Assembly: GCF_001510655.1 (NCBI RefSeq)
Contig: NZ_LMVC01000006.1
Span: 1 to 32,422, forward strand
From: Fictibacillus sp. FJAT-27399
GTDB lineage: Bacteria; Bacillota; Bacilli; Bacillales; Fictibacillaceae
DNA length: 32,422 nt
Direction: 5' to 3'
Positions within the stretch are counted from its first letter, which is position 1. Each line of letters opens with the position of its first letter. Positions 9,001-14,714 of the stretch are shown here, in pieces. The translations under genes and the position numbers were made by a program. Below the pieces are notes generated by a model. It searched no databases and was not told the origin of the DNA. It worked only from the letters and a program-made list of their open reading frames with translations.

Positions 9001-9302
9001 TATTTCTCATTTCCTTGAAAGCGGGAGGGACAGGCCTTAACTTGACGGGTGCTGATACGGTCATTCTGTATGATATATGGTGGAACCCTGCTGTCGAGGA
9101 CCAGGCAGCTGACCGTGCCCATCGGATGGGGCAGACCAATGCCGTCCAGGTCATCAAACTGGTTACCCAAGGTACAATCGAAGAAAAAATGAATGAACTG
9201 CAAGAGAAAAAGAAAGATCTCATTGAAGAGATTATTGGCGTTGGGGAGAAGCCGGCTTCATCCCTTACTGAAGAAGATATTCGGGAAATTTTGATGCTAT
9301 AG
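6087..9302 (+). CDS. SWIM zinc-finger SNF2-family DNA translocase/helicase-like ATPase
   Basis: A 1071-aa SWI2/SNF2 ATPase. A SWIM zinc finger (C67-x-C69, C79-x-H81) is followed by a long central region of the bacterial SNF2-associated type, then the two RecA-like lobes: Walker A DDMGLGKT (about residue 645), motif II DEAQ (about 745), motif III LTGTPVEN (about 771), motif V GGTGLNLTGAD and motif VI QAADRAHRMGQ (about 1006-1016). Every core motif is intact. The family uses ATP to translocate along double-stranded DNA and remodel bound protein; the bacterial RapA relative recycles RNA polymerase. The start is TTG behind AGGAAGGGG. The protein resembles B. subtilis YwqA in layout. It stands alone, with a terminator-like hairpin inside its first codons. 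Confidence 0.92.
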   Translation: MNIKLNHSIIKEKCGTVSFKKGDSFYRADKVYFESYSMDACKAAVTGTQDFHVTIEREMNGGFRSECSCPTLASFQKDCQHVAAVLLAIYHHQQQGTVPLISGRHLSVSLENQELTEDFLTLFNDQHKRSSRHQLHFEKRQVLDVEFTCKPVEVSKGQTVLGLEVKIGPVKVQHIRDFLQRVKEGGISPLSLSFTFDPSLHCFQMENDAVLQQLIKAMHDEQIYIDELLDRPNEVTHNNTLFITPSSWDMLLPLLEKAPIVKLEYGNTYRRFRTSKEPLSLQFDFGESQGENYHLKIEGLSEMVVLHSYRSVLSVRKLFQLKSDDCSRLSELKRMLDASRTNVIPISQKQMGIFLEKVIPGLKRLGEVHVSRAITEQFAKIPLTAKLYLDRVKNRLLAGLEFHYENIVIDPLVRRDLQENSKLIRDVEKEEMILRLMEESSFAKTDGGYFLHNEELEYEFLYHVVPKLQKIAQIYATTSVRNRIFRENARPQIRVKLKKERTNWLEFKFDIDGIPEGQIRDVLLALEEKRKYYRLRNGSLLSLETREFEEIQRFLYALPVPNHDLEQGLDLPFIQGMQMLDTAEDRTFDLEKSFLQFLENLRNPGSLAFEVPVDLEPILRDYQEQGYQWMKTLASYGFGGILADDMGLGKTLQSITFIVSVLQDIREKKSPVLIVCPSSLTYNWLSEMKKFAPDIQSVVVDGSKAERLALINEALVHDVIITSYPLLRKDIGWYEKQAFHTVFFDEAQAFKNPVTQTARAVKKIQADHRFALTGTPVENSLEELWSIFHVVFPELLRGLKEFSNLPKKTITRRISPFLMRRLKEDVLMELPEKTESMESVELLPEQKKLYAAYLAKLRHDTLKHLDKDTLRKNRIKILAGLTRLRQICCHPALFVDSYKGTSGKFKQLMQIVEESKLSGRRVLIFSQFTKMLELIGRELANQGLPFFYLDGQTPSMERVELCNRFNSGERDLFLISLKAGGTGLNLTGADTVILYDIWWNPAVEDQAADRAHRMGQTNAVQVIKLVTQGTIEEKMNELQEKKKDLIEEIIGVGEKPASSLTEEDIREILML
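6135..6162 (+). terminator. Intragenic terminator-like hairpin at the 5' end of the SNF2 gene
   Basis: GTCTCCTT (6135-6142) and AAGGAGAC (6148-6155) form an 8-bp stem with a 5-nt loop, followed by TCTTTTT. It lies about 50-75 nt into the reading frame. The geometry is that of an intrinsic terminator or attenuator, but it could be a by-product of the codons for SFKKGDSF. Confidence 0.4.
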
Positions 9303-9336
9303 AAAGATGACTTCTGACGCTGATGCTAATAACGAG

Positions 9337-9371
9337 GCACTGCTGGATTGATTCCAGCGGTGCTTTATTGT
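9337..9371 (+). terminator. Terminator of the SNF2 gene
   Basis: GCACTGCTGG / CCAGCGGTGC form a 10-bp stem (one G-U pair) with a 7-nt loop, followed by TTTATTGT. It lies 34 bp after the stop codon. Confidence 0.75.
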
Positions 9372-9399
9372 ATGTTCTTTTATGAAAATGACGTGATAT

Positions 9400-9525
9400 G
9401 CAAGTAATCCTTGTCGAATCGCAAGTAACGGGTGTGAAATCGCAAGTAAACTCTGTCGAACCGCAAGTAAACGAGCAAAAGCCGCAAGTAAACCAGTCAA
9501 ACCCGCAAGTAACGACCAAAACCGC
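9400..9525 (+). repeat. Six tandem 21-bp repeats with a conserved GCAAGTAA octamer
   Basis: Units start at 9400, 9421, 9442, 9463, 9484 and 9505. Each is exactly 21 bp and opens with GCAAGTAA; the remaining 13 bp vary except for a C before the next unit. The constant spacing is two turns of B-DNA, so all octamers would face the same side of the helix. It lies 98 bp past the SNF2 stop and just before an alpha/beta-hydrolase remnant. Frames reading through it give only heptad artefacts without a ribosome binding site, so I treat it as non-coding. This is the main content of the 484-bp gap 9303-9786. Confidence 0.9.
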
Positions 9526-9543
9526 CCACCGTAGCCCGTCTAG

Positions 9544-9693
9544 ATCACTCTTATTCCTCCAAAGGATGGAAAAGAAGTGGCCAGTTTGATCCAGAAAGCA
9601 GCCTTCGTGGAGTTTGAGAAATCCGGGCATGCGCCGAGCGTGGAAGAGCCGAAACGTTATACTGAAGTAATTAATAACTTTTTAAGATCTTAA
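9544..9693 (+). pseudogene. C-terminal remnant of an alpha/beta hydrolase
   Basis: An in-frame stretch from just after a TAG (9541-9543) to the stop at 9691-9693. The last 31 codons, including VEFEKSGHAPSVEEPKRY, match the C-terminus of alpha/beta hydrolases, where the GH carries the catalytic His and the EEP turn precedes the final helix. The nucleophile elbow, the acid residue and any start codon are absent. About four fifths of a normal 250-300-aa gene is missing. The break lies next to the 21-bp array. Confidence 0.65.
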
Positions 9694-9786
9694 TCCTCAA
9701 CTTTTATAGAAAAATTTTCCTGGAAAATTGTATAGTTAAAATGAAAGGATGCATAAAGTTTTTAAAGTTGGAGGTTAGGGGCGGGC

Positions 9787-10131
9787 ATGAAAAATCATTC
9801 AGTTGCATTTTCTATTATTTGTTTAGCCATAGGAATCACAGCGGGAAGCTGGTTCATATCTGACGCACTTAGCCCCAAAGCAATCCATACAACAACCGGG
9901 GAAACTGCTCAAAAGCAATTATTAACACAGTCGGAGTTAGCGGAATATCTAGGGTTAACTGCAGAAGAAGTTAAGAAACTGGGTCCTCAACTAGATAGCG
10001 GAGATGACCTTGAGAGTGAGCTTCCATTTATTAAAGTGGGGAGCACGGTGTATTTCCCCAAAAAAGCAGTTGATAAATGGCTGCGAGAAACGCAATCTTT
10101 GATCATTGAAATAGAATCAATTAAGCAATAG
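9787..10131 (+). CDS. Small membrane-anchored protein with an excisionase/MerR-like helix-turn-helix domain
   Basis: A 114-aa protein. Residues 6-25 are a hydrophobic helix without a clear signal-peptidase site, followed by a polar linker. From about residue 46 there is a compact domain with the pattern TQSELAEYLGLTAEEV ... LPFIKVGSTVYFPKKAVDKWL. That is the layout of helix-turn-helix 'DNA-binding, excisionase family' domains, including the recognition-helix/wing turn before KVG and the closing KWL helix. The few N-terminal charges leave topology uncertain, so the HTH-like domain may lie outside the membrane, where it could not bind DNA. The ATG follows GGAGGTTAGGGGCG. The next gene starts 11 bp downstream, so they form an operon. 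Function unknown. Confidence 0.75.
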   Translation: MKNHSVAFSIICLAIGITAGSWFISDALSPKAIHTTTGETAQKQLLTQSELAEYLGLTAEEVKKLGPQLDSGDDLESELPFIKVGSTVYFPKKAVDKWLRETQSLIIEIESIKQ

Positions 10132-10142
10132 GAGGTGGATGC

Positions 10143-10349
10143 ATGGCAGTGAGCAGAAATGCTAAGACCATAATTCTTGTTATTTTAGGTTTTGTCATTG
10201 TGATTTTTGCCCTTCAGAGAATGGGGATAGATGCTCATTTTGCTTTTTATAATTTTGTTCCCTTTTTAACGGCCTATATTCTTCCCTGGATTGCCCTCTA
10301 TTGGCTGATCCGGCTGGTCAAAGTGATAGAATCCAAGAATTACAATTAA
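10143..10349 (+). CDS. Small two-TM membrane protein, unknown function
   Basis: A 68-aa protein with two hydrophobic helices (about residues 9-25 and 34-58) and a basic, polar C-terminus. I do not recognise a family. It has a strong AGGAGGTG site and begins 11 bp after the HTH-like membrane protein, and the pair ends at one terminator. They are probably co-expressed and may work together at the membrane. Confidence 0.75.
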   Translation: MAVSRNAKTIILVILGFVIVIFALQRMGIDAHFAFYNFVPFLTAYILPWIALYWLIRLVKVIESKNYN

Positions 10350-10377
10350 GAAGGCTGCATGAGCAGTCTTCTTTTTA
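10349..10377 (+). terminator. Terminator of the two-gene membrane operon
   Basis: AGAAGGCTGC / GCAGTCTTCT (one G-U pair) with a 4-nt loop and a TTTTT tail. The stem starts within the stop codon. Confidence 0.8.
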
Positions 10378-10519
10378 ATGAAAAAGGGATTCCGCAGCAA
10401 TGGCTGTGACAAATGCCAGCCAATGGTTGGTAACATATCGCTCCTGCAGAAGGAAAAGCAGGGATGACAGCGAAAGTAAAGATTTGTAGATATATAATGG
10501 GACAAAAGGAGAGAGCGCA

Positions 10520-11185
10520 ATGGAGGAAACGTGGAGTAATGTCGATGCTTATTTCAGCTCAAAGCTTCATGGAGCTGATCCGGATTTGGACTATGTTCTG
10601 AAAGCCAACAGTGAGGCTGGTTTACCGTCAATTGATGTCTCACCCAGTCAAGGGAAGTTTCTTTATCTGCTTACCAAGTTAAAAGGAGCAAAACACATTC
10701 TTGAAATTGGTACGCTTGGCGGCTACAGCAGTATTTGGATGGCACGTGCGTTGCCGGAAGATGGACGTCTCATTACATTGGAATACAGCCAAAAGCATGC
10801 AGATGTAGCAAGGGAGAACATCAGGAAAGCAGGACTGGACCACAAAATTGAAGTGCTTGTAGGTCCTGCCCTTGAATCTTTGCCAACGCTGAAGGAAAAA
10901 GGATTCTCTTCTTTTGAATTTATCTTTATTGATGCTGATAAGCCAAACAACCCTAACTACTTAAAGTGGGCGCTGATGCTTTCCAAGCCAGGTACAGTAA
11001 TAATTGGGGACAACGTAGTGCGTGATGGAAAAGTAGTGGATGGCAACAGTCAGGATTCCAGTGTTCAGGGTTCACGAGCATTGATGGATCTGTTGGCCAA
11101 TGAGCCGAGGATCGAAGCGACAGCGATGCAGACGGTAGGAAGCAAAGGCTACGATGGGTTTGTTTTTGGCATAGTAAAAGAGTGA
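10520..11185 (+). CDS. SAM-dependent O-methyltransferase (family 3, YrrM/caffeoyl-CoA type)
   Basis: A 221-aa class I methyltransferase of the O-methyltransferase family 3. Motif I is LEIGTLGGYSS (about residues 67-77), the acidic SAM-ribose residue is in TLEYSQKH, and FIFIDADKPN followed by IIGDNVV gives the Asp residues that bind the divalent metal in catechol-type enzymes. Such proteins methylate hydroxyls on small molecules or, for some bacterial members, tRNA wobble hydroxyuridine. The length is normal. AAAGGAGAG lies before the ATG. It is monocistronic. The B. subtilis YrrM/TrmR type is a likely relative, but no tRNA-modification neighbours are present to support that. Confidence 0.85.
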   Translation: MEETWSNVDAYFSSKLHGADPDLDYVLKANSEAGLPSIDVSPSQGKFLYLLTKLKGAKHILEIGTLGGYSSIWMARALPEDGRLITLEYSQKHADVARENIRKAGLDHKIEVLVGPALESLPTLKEKGFSSFEFIFIDADKPNNPNYLKWALMLSKPGTVIIGDNVVRDGKVVDGNSQDSSVQGSRALMDLLANEPRIEATAMQTVGSKGYDGFVFGIVKE

Positions 11186-11196
11186 GGGAAGCACAT

Positions 11197-11268
11197 ATGA
11201 TCGAACTTCGGAAATTAACACTGACAAACCATAGAAAAAAGACTCGGGAATATTGGATTGATTTATAG
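11197..11268 (+). pseudogene. Possible N-terminal remnant of a GNAT acetyltransferase gene
   Basis: A 23-codon frame starting MIELRKLTLTNHRK, which resembles the first strand and helix of GNAT proteins, then stopping at 11266. No acetyl-CoA binding loop follows in any frame before the next gene. It is too short to be sure; it may be a chance frame. Confidence 0.3.
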
Positions 11269-11304
11269 AAGAAAAAGCCAACGCATGAACCATTGGCCAT
11301 TTAT

Positions 11305-11829
11305 TTACCAGCCTGACCGCTGGCGGAGCGACGTGATATGAGCGATATGATGACGGCTGTACCAGGAATACAACCCGATGTTCTGCGCTAGTGTTACAAC
11401 TCCGGAATCGGGATGAGTGAAGGTCTTTTCAAGATCAGCAGTGGTTAACGATTTAAGCAGTACGATCCAGCGTTCATGGAGAGCTTCCAGCAATTGAATG
11501 GAAACCGCTATCGGGAGTTTAGAATCTGGAAGCTCAGCCCATTGATTTTCCATGTAAGGCCTGATGACTGGATTCTCTTCTGTGAGCGCCAGTTTAAAGC
11601 GTGTATAGCTGTTAAGGTGGCTATCAGGCAAGTGATGGACAACCTGCCTTACTGTCCAGCCTCCAGTACGATAAGGAGTATCCAATTGATCGTCTGTAAG
11701 ATTGTTAACTGCTTCTTTCAGTTGATTAGGCGCTGACTCAATGTCATGGATCCATTTTTCAATCTTTTTCTCTGTAATGTCTTGATCTAGTGCAAATAAG
11801 CCAACCGGATAGCGTAAATCTATCATCAT
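11305..11829 (-). CDS. YfiT/BstA-like DinB-superfamily metalloprotein
   Basis: A 174-aa four-helix-bundle protein of the DinB/YfiT superfamily. [18 protein letters not shown] (about residues 56-73) and SRHHIAHI near the C-terminus provide the His ligands of the typical metal site. Family members act as thiol transferases, and B. subtilis YfiT and related Bst proteins are described as bacillithiol S-transferases that conjugate electrophiles. The start is one of two adjacent ATGs behind GAGGTG. It is a lone gene, divergent from the PhnB-like gene at 11942. The bacillithiol role is inferred from family. Confidence 0.85.
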   Translation of the reverse strand: MMIDLRYPVGLFALDQDITEKKIEKWIHDIESAPNQLKEAVNNLTDDQLDTPYRTGGWTVRQVVHHLPDSHLNSYTRFKLALTEENPVIRPYMENQWAELPDSKLPIAVSIQLLEALHERWIVLLKSLTTADLEKTFTHPDSGVVTLAQNIGLYSWYSRHHIAHITSLRQRSGW

Positions 11830-11941
11830 TAGTTACACCTCACTTAACTTAGTAGAAAGTCATCTATTACTATTATACATAAGCTTGCAGGTTGTGGATT
11901 GAAGTGTTCGTTAATTTAAATATGCAGGGAGTTGAGTGGAA

Positions 11942-12334
11942 ATGTCCAAAGTAACACCTTTTTTAATGTTCGAAGGCCAAGCAGAGGAAGCGATGAACTT
12001 TTATGTTTCACTCTTTGATGATTCAGAGATTACAAAGATTACTCGATACGGTGCAAATGAGGGAGGAGCAGAAGGTTCAGTGATGAAGGCGGAGTTCAGC
12101 TTAAACGGGCAGCGGTTTCTCTGTATCGACAGCAGTGTGAAGCATGAATTTACCTTTACACCTTCCATCTCTATGTATGTAACCTGTGATACAGAAGAAG
12201 AGATTGATAGAGTATTTCAGAAATTGTCAGAGGACGGACAAGTCTTAATGCCGCTAGGCTCCTATCCATTTAGCAGGAAGTTTGGCTGGACCTCGGACAA
12301 GTTCGGCGTATCTTGGCAGCTGACCCTAGCGTGA
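11942..12334 (+). CDS. PhnB-like VOC/glyoxalase-superfamily protein
   Basis: A 130-aa protein of the VOC fold, PhnB/'3-demethylubiquinone methyltransferase-like' group: TPFLMFEGQAEEAMNFYVSL at the N-terminus and FGVSWQLT at the C-terminus are the usual ends. Such proteins are small dimeric metalloenzymes or binding proteins of mostly unknown substrate. GTG at 11936 is in frame, but AGGGAG sits 9 nt from the ATG at 11942, which I prefer. A second PhnB-like gene is at 27063. Confidence 0.85.
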   Translation: MSKVTPFLMFEGQAEEAMNFYVSLFDDSEITKITRYGANEGGAEGSVMKAEFSLNGQRFLCIDSSVKHEFTFTPSISMYVTCDTEEEIDRVFQKLSEDGQVLMPLGSYPFSRKFGWTSDKFGVSWQLTLA

Positions 12335-12337
12335 TAT

Positions 12338-12350
12338 GGTGCCAGGCACC
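12338..12350. repeat. Short palindrome GGTGCCAGGCACC
   Basis: A 13-bp palindrome with a single central base, 3 bp past the stop of the PhnB-like gene. No T-tail follows, so it is not an intrinsic terminator by itself. It resembles short palindromes scattered in Bacillaceae intergenic DNA. Confidence 0.45.
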
Positions 12351-12371
12351 GTTGGAAAGAGTGTACAAAGC

Positions 12372-12509
12372 ATGCAGATAAATATATCTTCTATCATCAA
12401 AAAAATTCCAAAGCTAAAAACAGGCCAGCGCTTCATCCTTGGAATCGATGGCCTAAGCCGCTCAGGAAAAAGCCAAAGGAGCTTACTCGAAGTATGTTTA
12501 GCCGATTAA
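12372..12509 (+). pseudogene. Truncated uridine kinase-like gene (N-terminal P-loop only)
   Basis: A 45-codon frame. LGIDGLSRSGKS is a Walker A motif in the form typical of Bacillus uridine kinase-like P-loop kinases, preceded by the usual amphipathic helix and KTGQRFI. After the GKS the sequence loses similarity and stops. Normal members are about 190-200 aa and carry a base/ribose-binding DD motif and a lid, none of which is found before the convergent gene at 12594. I infer a deletion remnant. Confidence 0.6.
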
Positions 12510-12574
12510 AAACCGGCAGCTGGCTTGAGGCCACATTTTATAATAACGGATTTTGTTCTGTCCAATAGCCCCAT

Positions 12575-12605
12575 GAAAAAACCAGCACTGTGACTAGTGC
12601 CGGTT
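12575..12605 (-). terminator. Terminator overlapping the hydrolase stop codon
   Basis: On the minus strand AACCGGCAC pairs with GTGCTGGTT around a loop containing the stop codon, followed by TTTTT. The stem begins inside the last codons of the gene ending at 12594. Confidence 0.75.
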
Positions 12606-13337
12606 TTCTTTATTGAGCCAGGATAGGATTTCTTTGATCACCTGATCCTGCTGTTTCTTGTTGGAGATACGTGCATTTTTGTCACCGGTTTGAGGACCGT
12701 ACATGCCAAACTGGGCATTATTCCCGCCTTTGATTTCATAGTAGGTGGTGTCAGCCGGATTAAACGATTTGTTGCCGTTGATCTTAGCTTTTGTGCTCAA
12801 GCCGTCTCGTTCTCCATAGATAGAAAGAAGAGGGAAGTGGGCTTTCGATAAATTTGAACCTTCCGTTGTATAGGAACCAAGGAAGATCATACCTTTAATC
12901 TTATTTGGGTGTTTCAAGGCATAAGCGGAAGCTGCTGATCCGCCCAGTGAATGGCCGGCGATATACCATTTCTTAATATCAGGATCAGCTTTCATCGCCT
13001 CTTCGGCTTTGTTTTTGCCGAGTAGAGCCAGGTTCAGCGGCATTTCCGGTATGACAACGAGATACCCGGCATCAGCTACCTTTTTCGCCCAGTAGGAATA
13101 AGCGGTTGGCTCAACTTTAGCTCCAGGGTAAAAAATCACACCATCCCTTGGTTCCATGTTTTTCGGTTTGAAAATATACAGGCCGTCTTTATGCTGGACC
13201 TCATTTTTTACGTCAACTAATTGGTTCAATTGAGCCGTTGGTTTAAAGGTCTTCTGTGTCCAGATGAAAAAGCCGCCGGCATAGACAACAAGCAAGATTA
13301 ACAAAATGATAAGGACAAGCTTCAGTTTCTTATTCAA
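12594..13337 (-). CDS. Membrane-anchored alpha/beta hydrolase, catalytic His replaced by Asn
   Basis: A 247-aa protein with an N-terminal membrane anchor (about residues 6-27) and an extracytoplasmic alpha/beta hydrolase domain. VIFYPGAKVEP supplies the oxyanion-hole region, GHSLGGS (near residue 130) is the nucleophile elbow, and YGERDGL holds the catalytic Asp. In relatives known to me the last triad residue lies in GGNHAQFG; here it reads GGNNAQFG, so the expected His is Asn. The start is TTG with GGAGG 7 nt upstream. It is monocistronic, with its own terminator. It may be inactive or use another residue. Confidence 0.85.
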   Translation of the reverse strand: MNKKLKLVLIILLILLVVYAGGFFIWTQKTFKPTAQLNQLVDVKNEVQHKDGLYIFKPKNMEPRDGVIFYPGAKVEPTAYSYWAKKVADAGYLVVIPEMPLNLALLGKNKAEEAMKADPDIKKWYIAGHSLGGSAASAYALKHPNKIKGMIFLGSYTTEGSNLSKAHFPLLSIYGERDGLSTKAKINGNKSFNPADTTYYEIKGGNNAQFGMYGPQTGDKNARISNKKQQDQVIKEILSWLNKENRH

Positions 13338-13424
13338 GTAAATCCTCCACGTGTTCTCCCGGTTCGGAAGTTGTTCTAGTATACCTTGTTAGTATGAACA
13401 TAAACTGTAATCCTGACAACAAAA

Positions 13425-13725
13425 GGGGCTGTCCAAGAAGTCTGTAAGCTGTTGATTTCCGTTCCAGGGTGCTCGCTTTCCGCGCGGCGTGCGGTGAGCC
13501 TTACCGGCGTGAACGCCTACTTTTTGGCGCTAGCGCCAAGAGGCTCACCTGTCACGCTAGTCCCGCAGGACAAGGAAGGCTCCGGCAGCTTTTTATCGCA
13601 CGAAGAAAATGTGAAGTTCATTTTCGAGGAGTCTCGCACCTTCCACTTCAATCAACTTTTCATTGAAGATTTTCAAGCCAAAAAGGAGCTGCTGAAGGTC
13701 AATTTTCGACTTTCAGGACAGCCCC
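13425..13725 (+). repeat. Dispersed structured repeat with terminal inverted repeats, long form (301 bp)
   Basis: Bounded by GGGGCTGTCC (13425-13434) and GGACAGCCCC (13716-13725). GGTGAGCC (13493-13500) pairs perfectly with GGCTCACC (13542-13549) and encloses two hairpins, GGCGT-GA-ACGCC (13506-13517) and GGCGC-TA-GCGCC (13526-13537). It contains the 60-bp cassette (13570-13629) absent from the copy at 3184. Open frames through it (13452-13793) follow the repeat and lack ribosome binding sites. Confidence 0.88.
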
Positions 13726-13801
13726 ATCAAAAATCAAAATGCTCCTGCAGAATGGGTCAGGTCATAGCTGTGGCTCGAACGGGGGATTCATAAGCAAAGA
13801 T

Positions 13802-13833
13802 AAAAAGATTGCTCTCTTGTGAGAAAGCAGTCT
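13802..13833 (-). terminator. Terminator of the sigma factor operon
   Basis: AGATTGCT / AGCAGTCT (one G-U pair) with A/T runs on both sides. On the minus strand it gives a stem followed by TTTTT, right after the sigma gene stop at 13838. It could also act on the plus strand. Confidence 0.75.
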
Positions 13834-13837
13834 TTTT

Positions 13838-14713
13838 TTAGGCAGAGATATGAGTAAGTTTATCGGGATTCATGACCGAGTAGATGTTTTGAATTCTATT
13901 ATTCTCAATATGAAGGGACATGACAGCATAGACACGCCCGCCAACCGTTAAAATCATTCCAGGTTCGCTGTTTACCGTAGTAAAGGTATAGCTGACGTCT
14001 TTTGGAAGCTTTGGCAAAATGCCTTGGTAAAAGCGTGAAATGCGGTCTGCTCCAAGGATCGGGAAGATAGCGGCTTTTATTTTTCCGCCTCCGTCTGTGG
14101 CCAGGGTAGCGTCAACTGACAACAGGCTGAGCAATGTATCGGTATCTCCGGAAGTGAGTGCACGAAAGAACTGTTCTGTGAGTGACGCTCCTTTTTTCGT
14201 TATTTTCTTTTCTTCAGAAGGACTTCCGATGCTTTTCTTCGCACGATGAAAGATCTGCCGGCAATTCGTGCTGCTTTTGCCAACCATTTCAGCAATATCC
14301 TCATAACTGTATTGTAAGACTTCCTTAAGGAGAAACACCGCTCGCTCTGTTTCCGACAACTGCTGAAGCAGAAGCAAGTAAGCCATGGATACTGATTCTT
14401 TCATGAACATTTGATGGGCCGGATCTTCACTTTGGGTGTTCTCTGTAAGCAGCGGCTCGGGCAGCCAATCTCCAACATACTGTTCTCTTTTCTTTCGAGC
14501 AGACTTCAGCCGGTCGATACAGCGGTTGGTTACCATTTTGCATAGATAGGCTTTTATATTCTGAATGTGCTCGGCCTCTGTTCCATTTAATGCGATAAAT
14601 GTATCCTGGATGATGTCCTCGGCGTCCTGTACACTGCCCAGCATTCGGTACGCCAAGGAAAAAAGAAGTGGACGGTGCGTGGTATAAAGCATTTCTGTAT
14701 CGATTGGACTCAC
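13838..14713 (-). CDS. ECF41-group RNA polymerase sigma factor with SnoaL-like C-terminal domain
   Basis: A 291-aa extracytoplasmic-function sigma factor. Region 2 (FSLAYRMLGSVQDAEDIIQDTF, about residues 14-35, quoted only as landmark ends FSLAYRML and DAEDIIQ) binds -10 DNA and core polymerase; region 4 (LSETERAVFLL ... YEDIAEMVG) binds -35 DNA. The group-specific marks of ECF41 are all present: WLPEPL in the linker (W83), DGGGK (207-211) and NPDKL (282-286) in the fused SnoaL-like domain, which modulates the sigma factor instead of a separate anti-sigma. It starts at GTG with AAGGAGG 6 nt upstream, 1 nt after the oxidoreductase stop. The operon has a matching ECF41 promoter, implying autoregulation. 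Confidence 0.93.
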   Translation of the reverse strand: MSPIDTEMLYTTHRPLLFSLAYRMLGSVQDAEDIIQDTFIALNGTEAEHIQNIKAYLCKMVTNRCIDRLKSARKKREQYVGDWLPEPLLTENTQSEDPAHQMFMKESVSMAYLLLLQQLSETERAVFLLKEVLQYSYEDIAEMVGKSSTNCRQIFHRAKKSIGSPSEEKKITKKGASLTEQFFRALTSGDTDTLLSLLSVDATLATDGGGKIKAAIFPILGADRISRFYQGILPKLPKDVSYTFTTVNSEPGMILTVGGRVYAVMSLHIENNRIQNIYSVMNPDKLTHISA

Positions 14714-14714
14714 G

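Noticed and set aside
9400-9525. CRISPR array
   Set aside because: Conserved part is only 8-9 bp and spacers 13 bp; no cas genes nearby.
9398-9630. Open frames through the 21-bp array on both strands giving heptad-repeat proteins
   Set aside because: A 21-bp period leaves all frames open by chance; there is no start signal and the conserved unit is a DNA octamer, not a codon pattern.
13452-13793. Overlapping 113-aa and 65-aa open frames within the repeat
   Set aside because: They follow the repeat sequence exactly, change frame between copies and lack ribosome binding sites.
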